In this document: positions 7,607 to 13,873 of the stretch, in pieces
Layout: every line of letters starts with the position of its first letter
How positions within the stretch are numbered: position 1 is the first letter of the stretch
NCBI GenBank assembly: GCA_046594915.1
Contig: JBKJRC010000002.1
Span: forward strand, 1-19,926
DNA length: 19,926 nt
Direction of reading: 5' to 3'
DNA from: Methylotenera_A sp046594915
GTDB lineage: Bacteria; Pseudomonadota; Gammaproteobacteria; Burkholderiales; Methylophilaceae
Notes under the pieces: model-generated
What the model saw: only the letters and a program-made list of their open reading frames with translations
Databases searched by the model: none
Told to the model about the DNA's origin: nothing
Position numbers and translations under genes: made by a program

Positions 7607-7645
7607 AAAGCCGGCTGCATGGTGATATGCGTCGGCTTTTTTATT
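7607..7645 (+). terminator. rpsO: Rho-independent terminator of rpsO
   Basis: AAAGCCGgcTGCAT (7608-7620) pairs with ATGCgtCGGCTTT (7626-7639) around a short loop and runs into TTTTTT. The stem is GC-rich at its base and A-rich upstream, the classic form. It would end most rpsO transcripts before pnp. Confidence 0.85.
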
Positions 7646-7703
7646 GCTTGTGATTACAAGTATTTTTATCACTTAAAAGTTGTTAATAAATAGTTGTTAA
7701 GTC

Positions 7704-7731
7704 AGTTGCTATTGGGCAGTGAATAGCAACT
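7704..7731 (+). promoter_or_regulatory. pnp: pnp leader stem-loop, possible autoregulatory site
   Basis: AGTTGCTATT (7704-7713) pairs perfectly with AATAGCAACT (7722-7731), loop GGGCAGTG, 38 bases before the pnp start. In Escherichia coli, RNase III cuts a long pnp leader stem and PNPase then degrades the duplex to repress its own gene. The position here is comparable, but the stem is shorter and the sequence unrelated, so the parallel is inference. Confidence 0.45.
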
Positions 7732-7769
7732 AATTGAATTGAAAAGCATAGAATAGAAAAGGAAACCGA

Positions 7770-9896
7770 ATGTTTAATAAAGTGAAAAAAAGTATTCAAT
7801 ATGGTGCGCATGAGCTCACGATTGAAACAGGTGAAATAGCCCGTCAGGCAGATGGCGCAGTATTAGTGAGCTACGGTGATACCGTGGTATTAGTAACAGT
7901 TGTCGGTAAAACTGAAGTGAAAGCAGGTCAAGACTTTTTCCCATTAACCGTTGATTATATGGAAAAAACTTATGCGGCTGGTAAAATTCCAGGCGGTTTT
8001 TTCAAACGCGAAGGTCGCCCTTCAGAAAAAGAAACTTTAACCTCTCGCTTAATTGACCGTCCAATCCGCCCGCTATTTCCAGAAGCATTTTTGAATGAAG
8101 TGCAAATTGTGGCGACTGTGATGTCATCAGATCCAGAAATTGATGCGGATATTCCGGCTATTATTGGCGCATCAGCGGCTATGTCATTGTCTGGCATTCC
8201 ATTTTTTGGCCCATTAGGTGCGGCGCGCGTGGGTTACATTGATGGTGAATATGTATTAAACCCAACCAAATCACAATTAGAAGTAACCGATTTAGATTTA
8301 GTGGTTGCAGCAACTGAAACCGCTGTGATGATGGTTGAATCAGAAGCGAAAGAATTATCTGAAGAAGTGATGCTGGGCGCGGTTGTTTATGGTCACGAGC
8401 AAATGCAAGCGGTCATTAAAATGATTATCGAACTGGCTGCAGAAGCGGGCAAAGATGCATGGGATTGGGCAGCACCTGAGCCAGATACTGCATTGATTGC
8501 TAAAGTGGCTGAGTTGGCGGCGGCTGATGTGAATGCGGCTTTTCAGATTAAAGCTAAAGGTGCGCGTTCTGCCAAATTAGACGAAATCAAAAATCGTGTA
8601 TTAGGCGAGTTAATCACTGAGAATACTTCAACCGATGAAGCGAATAAAATTAAAACCGAGTTCTTTAATTTAGAAGCGAAAACAGTGCGTAGTCAAATTT
8701 TGAACGGTGAGCCACGTATTGATGGCCGTGATACACGCACTGTGCGTCCAATTACTGTGCGCACAGGCGTATTGCCGCGCACGCATGGCTCTGCCTTATT
8801 TACACGTGGCGAAACACAGGCTTTGGTGGTTGTGACATTGGGCACTGGTCGTGATGAGCAGGTGATTGATGCCTTGCAAGGCGAGTTTAAAGACCGCTTT
8901 ATGTTGCATTACAATATGCCTCCGTATGCAACTGGTGAAACAGGTCGTGTAGGTACACCAAAGCGCCGCGAAATCGGTCATGGCCGTTTAGCAAAACGTG
9001 CTTTGATTGCTGCGTTGCCAACACCAGAAGAGTTTGGTTATACGGTGCGTATCGTGTCGGAGATTACTGAATCAAATGGCTCTAGCTCAATGGCTTCAGT
9101 CTGTGGCGGCTCGCTAGCCATGATGGACGCAGGCGTACCGCTTAAAAACCATGTGGCAGGTATTGCCATGGGTTTAATTAAAGAGGGGAACCGCGTTGCC
9201 GTATTAACCGATATCTTGGGTGATGAAGATCACCTAGGCGATATGGACTTTAAAGTGGCGGGTACAGAAGATGGTATTACGGCGCTGCAAATGGACATTA
9301 AAATTACTGGCATTACCGCACAGATTATGCAAGTGGCATTAAGTCAAGCTAAAGAAGGCCGTGCGCATATTTTAGGCATCATGAAATCGGCCATGAGCAC
9401 GGTTAATACTGAAATGTCAGCATTTGCACCGCGCATTATCACCATGAAAATCAACGCCGATAAAATTCGCGATGTGATTGGTAAAGGCGGCGCGGTAATT
9501 CGTGCATTAACGGAAGAAACTGGCACTAGCATTGATATTGAAGATGACGGTACCATTAAAATCGCCTGCACCAGCGCAGAACAAGGCGCAGAAGCGCAGC
9601 GTCGTATTGCTGAAATCACGGCAGAAGTGGAAGTGGGTCAAATCTACGAAGGCCCAGTGGTTAAGTTGTTAGACTTTGGCGCAGTTGTGAGCTTGTTGCC
9701 AGGTAAAGATGGCTTAGTGCATATTTCACAAATCGCGCATCAACGCGTAAATGCAGTGAGCGACTTTGTAAAAGAAGGCGATATTGTTAAAGTAAAAGTG
9801 GTAGAGATTGATGACAAAGGCAAAGTGCGTTTAAGCATGAAAGCCTTGATTGACGTGCCAGTGAAAGAAGAAAAAGTAGTAGAAGCTGACGAGTAA
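7770..9896 (+). CDS. pnp: Polyribonucleotide nucleotidyltransferase (PNPase)
   Basis: PNPase (708 residues; Escherichia coli 711) is a trimeric phosphorolytic 3'-5' exoribonuclease and a partner in RNA degradosomes. The order is first RNase PH domain (TVVLVTVVGKTEVKAGQDFFPLTVDY), an all-helical linker (about 215-310) and second RNase PH domain (RPITVRTGVLPRTHGSALFTRGETQA; GDEDHLGDMDFKVAGT). A KH domain has GKGG near 571 and an S1 domain occupies about 620-690. GAAAAGGAAACCGA precedes the ATG, which fixes the start. A terminator follows directly. The long gap after rpsO with its own hairpin suggests a separate promoter or read-through plus processing. Confidence 0.97.
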   Translation: MFNKVKKSIQYGAHELTIETGEIARQADGAVLVSYGDTVVLVTVVGKTEVKAGQDFFPLTVDYMEKTYAAGKIPGGFFKREGRPSEKETLTSRLIDRPIRPLFPEAFLNEVQIVATVMSSDPEIDADIPAIIGASAAMSLSGIPFFGPLGAARVGYIDGEYVLNPTKSQLEVTDLDLVVAATETAVMMVESEAKELSEEVMLGAVVYGHEQMQAVIKMIIELAAEAGKDAWDWAAPEPDTALIAKVAELAAADVNAAFQIKAKGARSAKLDEIKNRVLGELITENTSTDEANKIKTEFFNLEAKTVRSQILNGEPRIDGRDTRTVRPITVRTGVLPRTHGSALFTRGETQALVVVTLGTGRDEQVIDALQGEFKDRFMLHYNMPPYATGETGRVGTPKRREIGHGRLAKRALIAALPTPEEFGYTVRIVSEITESNGSSSMASVCGGSLAMMDAGVPLKNHVAGIAMGLIKEGNRVAVLTDILGDEDHLGDMDFKVAGTEDGITALQMDIKITGITAQIMQVALSQAKEGRAHILGIMKSAMSTVNTEMSAFAPRIITMKINADKIRDVIGKGGAVIRALTEETGTSIDIEDDGTIKIACTSAEQGAEAQRRIAEITAEVEVGQIYEGPVVKLLDFGAVVSLLPGKDGLVHISQIAHQRVNAVSDFVKEGDIVKVKVVEIDDKGKVRLSMKALIDVPVKEEKVVEADE

Positions 9897-9906
9897 ATTG
9901 ACTGAT

Positions 9907-9932
9907 AAAAAGCCCGCGCAAGCGGGCTTTTT
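9907..9932. terminator. Bidirectional terminator between pnp and higA
   Basis: AAAAAGCCCGC (9907-9917) and GCGGGCTTTTT (9922-9932) form a perfect 11-base-pair stem with a GCAA loop. It has a T-run on both strands, so it can end pnp (plus) and higA (minus). Confidence 0.92.
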
Positions 9933-9938
9933 AAATAA

Positions 9939-10244
9939 TTAAGCTGCCACTTGATGCAAAACACGAATACGTGGTGCAATTTTATTGCTAAGCTTACGCG
10001 TGGCAATACGTAAATCAAACTCTGTTTGCAGGTTCAGCCAAAATCCTGATTCCATACTAAAAAATAAGCTTAAGCGTAACGCAATATCCGCAGTAATTGG
10101 GCGTTTGCCATTAATGATTTCACTTATGCGGTTTGGTGAAACATCAATATCTGCCGCCAATTGCCTTGCAGTCACATTTATTGGTTTTAAAAAATCTTCC
10201 AGTAAAATTTCGCCAGAGTGAATCTCATCTAATAACTCGGTCAT
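9939..10244 (-). CDS. higA: HigA-type antitoxin, XRE family, without its toxin
   Basis: A 101-residue helix-turn-helix protein of the HigA group. HigA binds and neutralises HigB, a ribosome-dependent mRNase, and represses the operon. The XRE domain spans about 20-75: VTARQLAADIDVSPNRISEIINGKRPITADIALRLSLFF, with the recognition helix in SPNRISEIINGKRP, then the family tail ESGFWLNLQTEFDLRIA. GAGGAG six bases upstream of the ATG supports the start. In this family higB normally lies just upstream; here only its last codons remain (10273-10312), so the antitoxin is an orphan. It may also have lost the operon promoter and depend on one inside the IS remnant. Confidence 0.85.
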   Translation of the reverse strand: MTELLDEIHSGEILLEDFLKPINVTARQLAADIDVSPNRISEIINGKRPITADIALRLSLFFSMESGFWLNLQTEFDLRIATRKLSNKIAPRIRVLHQVAA

Positions 10245-10272
10245 TTTTTACTCCTCTAAACCTATTTTATGC

Positions 10273-10312
10273 TTAGTGATAATCCACAATTTCAACGCCA
10301 TGAGCACCGTCA
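10273..10312 (-). pseudogene. higB: HigB toxin, only the last 12 codons remain
   Basis: The minus strand reads DGAHGVEIVDYH and then a stop, 28 bases upstream of higA. The VEIVDYH ending is the hallmark C-terminus of HigB/RelE-like toxins of this group. Upstream of Asp the sequence changes to the IS21-type terminal region starting at 10313. The toxin was therefore split by the insertion, and its 5' part is not found in the window. Confidence 0.75.
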
Positions 10313-10329
10313 TGTCAATACTTGTCTAA

Positions 10330-10364
10330 AAGTGCACCAGAGTTTGCGTGCAGAAGTGCACCAG
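10330..10364 (+). repeat. Direct repeat pair at the IS21-type end
   Basis: AAGTGCACCAG occurs at 10330-10340 and again at 10354-10364. Spaced repeats of this sort at an element tip are the presumed IstA-binding sites of IS21-family elements. Confidence 0.6.
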
Positions 10365-10365
10365 T

Positions 10366-10666
10366 TTAAGACCTATTTTTAAAGCGATAAGAATCATTTT
10401 CCTGTTTCTACAATATCGCAGTGATGCACCAGTCTGTCGAGTAAGGCTGAAGTCATTTTTTTATCGGCGAATAACTTGCCCCATTCTGAGAAGGCCAAAT
10501 TAGTCGTCATGATGATACTGGTCTGCTCATGTAATTGACTGATGAGATGGAATAGCAAAGCACCGCCTTTTTGGCTAAATGGCAAATAGCCCAATTCATC
10601 TAGAATGACCAAGTCGTATTTGGTCAGTAACTGTGCCAGTTTGTGTTTTTGCTGATCTTTGTCTAT
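10366..10666 (-). pseudogene. istB: IstB transposition helper ATPase, C-terminal fragment, frameshifted
   Basis: IstB is the AAA+ helper of IS21-type transposition. Only the C-terminal part is present: KDQQKHKLAQLLTKYD, then the Walker B region LVILDELGYLPFSQKGG, the sensor-like IIMTTNLAFSEW, and MTSALLDRLVHHCDIVETG. Two lesions are visible. Upstream, the frame meets a stop at 10667-10669 and homology ends, so the Walker A half is lost. Near 10397-10400 one extra A (coding strand) shifts the frame; removing it restores NDSYRFKNRS and a stop at 10366-10368, the usual ending. The fragment cannot encode a working helper. Confidence 0.8.
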
Positions 10667-10669
10667 CTA

Positions 10670-11017
10670 GGTCGAGATTTTTATAGTTAACGAATAAACA
10701 TTTAATGACAAACAATTCGATATTACACATACAAACGGGATTTTTATATAAAACATTTGGATGTGAATATTTACACTTTTTAAGTCGAAACCATGTCAGT
10801 TTTGTTTGATACACAACACGCCAACCAAAAATATGATTTATTTATTGTTATTTTTTATAGTTAAATCAATCGCTTAAATATACTGTATTGCACGCTAACT
10901 ATTGGTACGCTATTTGCTATGACACACATAACGAAACTTAATGAAGTGACGTTTATCCTACTTCGATAAATTTCACAATTAATCGAAATTTCTCATACAA
11001 GGTGCAATAGTAGATTG
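10670..11017. other. AT-rich non-coding stretch between the IS remnant and the repeat-protein gene
   Basis: About 350 bases with no convincing gene. TTTTTATAGTTAA occurs twice as a direct repeat, at 10678-10690 and 10852-10864. A 23-codon open frame from ATG 10792 to 10863 has no ribosome site and no recognisable content. A possible promoter for the next gene is TTGCAC at 10888-10893 with TATTTG 17 bases on, which is weak. No remains of the 5' part of higB or of istA are visible. Confidence 0.4.
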
Positions 11018-11842
11018 ATGACTCTCAATAATCAAAATTTGATGCTACTGACTAAATTTGCGTTAAAAGCCAAGCACCATATTGGTGTTGTTAAAGTATC
11101 GAAAATGTATAACAACGAGCTTTATGCGTTTGATATATTGACGAAAGCGACGTTGACTAGCGAAATGGAACTGGTCGATTTAACCAAAAAAATTAGTTAT
11201 GAATTTGAAATTGGCATTAATCTAATTAAGGCCATTGAACATTACATGAATAGTATTACCGATATTAATGATACTGAAGATTTTCTTCACGTCAGCAAAT
11301 ATTTATTAAGTAAGCTTGCAATCCATTTGTATGGCATCAAAGTCAGTGGCGCATCTTACCGCCAAGCCGTTGAGAAACTGCTTTTAGAAGTGGATATAAA
11401 TGAGAGAACCTTCTCGATTAACTTAGCCAGAAAGTTTTATCGTTACTGGAGAAGTGCGAATAGATTGGTTGCCGAAAGCGACGCTGTACTTTCTGAAGAG
11501 CTAAGCGACCAGAAAGAAGTATTCATAAAGTTATGGGAGAATATCGACATTGCCTTTTTCTCGGATACCGAGAACTGGCCATTAACACTTTACGCTGATT
11601 CTATGCGTGAAAAAAACCTTTCAGAAAAAGACATCCTAATCAGCTCAAGAATTGCTAAAGTCATTACGCTTGAGTTAAGAAATGTCCAAATTAGCACAGA
11701 CGATGCCTATCGTGAAGCAATCGATAGAGCTCAACAGCTGTTTGAAAGGGAAGAATTAAAAAAATTATTTTTAATCGTGTCCCGTGAATATTACCAATAT
11801 TGGTTAGGAGCCGAGCTGAATCCAGAGATTGAATTTACCTGA
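11018..11842 (+). CDS. Unrecognised protein with three related helical repeats
   Basis: A 274-residue acidic, probably soluble helical protein with no signal peptide or membrane segment. I do not recognise the family. Internal similarity is visible. Residues 89-147 contain KVSGASYRQAVEKLL and end NLARKFYRYWRSA. Residues 206-265 contain ISTDDAYREAIDRAQ and end IVSREYYQYWLGA. A more distant first copy near 11-65 has KVSKMYNNELYAFDIL and DLTKKISYEFE. The ATG at 11018 is used instead of the TTG at 11015; its GGTG ribosome site is weak and distant. Codon use looks similar to the core genes. It stands alone between an IS remnant and a hairpin, so context gives no function. Confidence 0.65.
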   Translation: MTLNNQNLMLLTKFALKAKHHIGVVKVSKMYNNELYAFDILTKATLTSEMELVDLTKKISYEFEIGINLIKAIEHYMNSITDINDTEDFLHVSKYLLSKLAIHLYGIKVSGASYRQAVEKLLLEVDINERTFSINLARKFYRYWRSANRLVAESDAVLSEELSDQKEVFIKLWENIDIAFFSDTENWPLTLYADSMREKNLSEKDILISSRIAKVITLELRNVQISTDDAYREAIDRAQQLFEREELKKLFLIVSREYYQYWLGAELNPEIEFT

Positions 11843-11843
11843 C

Positions 11844-11864
11844 AAAAAATTCTGAAATGTCAGA
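11844..11864 (-). terminator. Weak minus-strand terminator after the glycohydrolase gene region
   Basis: On the minus strand TCTGA-CATT-TCAGA is followed by AATTTTTT, a short stem with a T-run. The same stretch also forms CTGACA (11839-11844) with TGTCAG (11858-11863) at the end of the upstream plus-strand gene. Both structures are small. Confidence 0.3.
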
Positions 11865-11877
11865 TAAACACGCTTTG

Positions 11878-12008
11878 CTAGACAATTTTAATTTCCGTTT
11901 TCTTACTATTAACATTATCACTGACTGCAAATTTTGATGCTAGTGCAACACTGGCAGCTACATTAGCCTGCGTCAACAATAATTGAATAAGGCCATTAAC
12001 TACCGATT
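11878..12008 (-). other. Short open minus-strand frame with no start, possible gene remnant
   Basis: Directly after the glycohydrolase stop, the minus strand is open in another frame and reads VNGLIQLLLTQANVAASVAL, then ASKFAVSDNVNSKKTEIKIV and a stop at 11878. It is helical-looking but has no ATG, GTG or TTG start with a ribosome site upstream, and no family is recognised. It could be a leftover 3' end of a small gene or chance. Confidence 0.2.
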
Positions 12009-13100
12009 TTATGCATAGTGAGCAATAAACTGCTCGATTTCATTCTTTAATTCTGCCTGTGCTGTTAATCCATTAATCCAGCGCTTAGGTATCGCTTCTA
12101 CTCCCAAAGCAGCTCCAAGTATGGCACCTAGTACTGTGCCTCGATGACAATTATCGCCACCCACATTGGTGTTAGCAATTAGTGCACTTTCAAAATCGTT
12201 AGGGTAGCGGGCGGCTAAATAAAGTACGGAAGGAAACGATTGATCAATATAACAGGCTGGGCTTAGCAGGTCGCCAATAACGGCAAGATCGGCGCTTTGA
12301 TTGCGACGAACGTTTTGAATCACTTCAGCCGCTGGAAAACCCAGTCTGCTAGCGGCTGTGCAGGCAAGCTGCTCTGTATCTGGATTTAAATCGTGAAAAA
12401 TATGAAACAGCAATTGACTGAGTTCAAGTGTATGGCGTTGAAGCAAAGAGGAACGGTGCGTAAGGCCTTGTTGCGTTAAAGCAGCCGCATTGATGGTAGC
12501 TAAGTCACCATTTCGCAAGGTGGCCATAATAATTAAAGGCAAGCTCACCAAGCCACCCATAGAGGCCGTGTCATGACCCTCTGCCCCAGCGCAGTTTTGA
12601 GGGACGATGCCTTTTGCGTAGTTTGCAAAAAAATCGCGATGATACGATTCGGCGTATGTATCGTTATGCTGATCTGGTTCTGTCATAAAACGTATATATG
12701 CGTGCAGAAAATCGTTAGCGTCGTAATAGCCTTTGGTATTTAAAGAACGTAATAATACGCGAGCACACAATAAATTTAAGGTGTTATCTCCCGCTTGCAT
12801 GCCCTGATGGTAATGGCGATTCGCTTGACCCCAATGCTGTTTTTTTCCTTTAAGAATCACGCTCCCCACAATATCTCCCTCTTGCGAACCACGGCCCGCT
12901 TTGCCAGTGTTTGCAAGCGCCATAATAGAGTTTGGATGATGCGCCTTGGGTGCTTGATAATCACGGATTTGTCCGAAATCTTGCCATAATGCGGCAATGT
13001 TGTAATACCAATGCACAGGCATGGCCAATGCGTCACCTATAAACATTCCCCACAGCGCGCCGCGCATACGATCCTCTCTATTGAGGCGATTAGTACTCAT
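12009..13100 (-). CDS. ADP-ribosylglycohydrolase (DraG/ARH) family protein
   Basis: A 363-residue helical protein of the family that removes ADP-ribose from arginine or related groups using a dinuclear Mg/Mn centre. The N-terminal block is RMRGALWGMFIGDALAMPVHW; the C-terminal block is TNVGGDNCHRGTVLGAILGAALG. In classical DraG/ARH proteins the second block reads GGDTDT, whose Asp residues bind metal. Here it is GGDNCHR, so one ligand position is Cys, and the true substrate is uncertain. The start at ATG 13100 has AGGA 7-8 bases upstream; the frame extends to a TTG at 13121 without better support. It is divergent from msrB. There is no nifH or dinitrogenase-reductase context to link it to nitrogenase control. 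Confidence 0.8.
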   Translation of the reverse strand: MSTNRLNREDRMRGALWGMFIGDALAMPVHWYYNIAALWQDFGQIRDYQAPKAHHPNSIMALANTGKAGRGSQEGDIVGSVILKGKKQHWGQANRHYHQGMQAGDNTLNLLCARVLLRSLNTKGYYDANDFLHAYIRFMTEPDQHNDTYAESYHRDFFANYAKGIVPQNCAGAEGHDTASMGGLVSLPLIIMATLRNGDLATINAAALTQQGLTHRSSLLQRHTLELSQLLFHIFHDLNPDTEQLACTAASRLGFPAAEVIQNVRRNQSADLAVIGDLLSPACYIDQSFPSVLYLAARYPNDFESALIANTNVGGDNCHRGTVLGAILGAALGVEAIPKRWINGLTAQAELKNEIEQFIAHYA

Positions 13101-13224
13101 TCTGTCATCCTGTTCATTCAATATTGTTGGTCATTCAATTAAACGTTGAGGCCTTTATTTATGCATGAAGTTCAAATGTCAGAAAATTGAAAAACCGTTT
13201 TGATTGAGAACAATATTCATAAAA

Positions 13225-13279
13225 ATCACGCTTTAACGTGATGATGCGCCCCATTCTAATTGGTTAATAATCATATAAT
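13225..13279 (+). promoter_or_regulatory. Divergent promoter region of the glycohydrolase gene and msrB
   Basis: ATCACG (13225-13230) and CGTGAT (13237-13242) form an inverted repeat with a 6-base spacer, and a perfect TATAAT lies at 13274-13279. The -35 opposite it is poor (CCATTC). The TATAAT would give msrB a leader of about 100 bases. The dyad could be an operator, but its regulator is unknown. Confidence 0.4.
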
Positions 13280-13389
13280 AGACACACTTAAAAAACAGGA
13301 TTTGCACCTTATGCGGCAAATCAATAGAACTTGTTTTTAAAAGACCTATCACAATGTTTGTTCATTACTTAAATCGCTTGGAAACTTAA

Positions 13390-13833
13390 ATGCTAACTTG
13401 GCAAGATATTGAAAATTTCGTGACTCATGGAAATCCGCCTGCTGATCAGCGCGTCGTAAAAACTGGCACACAATGGCGCAGTTTGTTGCCAGATGATGTG
13501 TATGAAGTGACGCGCAACGCGGGAACCGAACGCCCTTTTAGCTCGCCAATGTGTACACACTTTGAAGCGGGCGTATATGCCTGTGCCTGTTGCGATACTT
13601 TGTTATTTGATTCAACAGAAAAATTTGATTCGGGCACAGGCTGGCCTTCGTTTACGCAGCCGATTAAACAAAATACGGTGGCTTATTTAAACGATGACAG
13701 CTTAAATCGTATGCGTGTAGAAATTACCTGTAATACTTGTGATGCGCATTTGGGCCATGTGTTTCCAGATGGCCCTGCGCCTAGCAAGCTGCGTTATTGC
13801 GTGAATGCGCTTTCATTAAAACGTAAAGCCTAA
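13390..13833 (+). CDS. msrB: Peptide-methionine (R)-S-oxide reductase MsrB
   Basis: MsrB (147 residues) reduces methionine-R-sulfoxide in damaged proteins. The zinc site is formed by C65/C68 (CACC) and C114/C117 (CNTC), followed by DAHLGHVFPDGP. The catalytic nucleophile is C137 in LRYCVNALSL, where RYCINS is more usual. The classical resolving cysteine in SGCGWPSF is replaced by Thr (SGTGWPSF, T83), so this is a form without that resolving Cys and needs another thiol for turnover. No signal peptide is seen, so it is cytoplasmic. It converges on the ovothiol operon. No strong ribosome site precedes the ATG; AACTTAA is the only upstream sequence. Confidence 0.92.
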   Translation: MLTWQDIENFVTHGNPPADQRVVKTGTQWRSLLPDDVYEVTRNAGTERPFSSPMCTHFEAGVYACACCDTLLFDSTEKFDSGTGWPSFTQPIKQNTVAYLNDDSLNRMRVEITCNTCDAHLGHVFPDGPAPSKLRYCVNALSLKRKA

Positions 13834-13872
13834 GCTAAATGCGTTTAAAAAATAAACGTAATCAGGCTTTTT
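13825..13872 (+). terminator. Terminator at the msrB / exporter convergence
   Basis: An outer stem AAAGCCT (13825-13831) with AGGCTTT (13864-13870) encloses an inner stem CGTTTA (13842-13847) with TAAACG (13853-13858), followed by Ts. It overlaps the msrB stop codon and ends one base before the convergent exporter gene's stop. Confidence 0.55.
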
Positions 13873-13873
13873 G

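Larger units (their letters stand above)
10313..10666 (-). mobile_element. Decayed IS21-family element, istB-side end
   Basis: The fragment runs from a probable element tip at 10313 (TGTCAA on plus) through terminal repeats and into the istB tail, and ends abruptly near 10664-10670. Two copies of AAGTGCACCAG (10330-10340 and 10354-10364, 24 bases apart) match the habit of IS21 elements of carrying repeated transposase sites at their ends. istA, the 5' two thirds of istB and the other terminus are missing. It lies inside higB. Confidence 0.7.

Noticed and set aside
10596..10814. 72-codon minus-strand open frame next to istB
   Set aside because: It reads the istB remnant in a wrong frame and continues into AT-rich DNA; the correct frame shows clear IstB residues.
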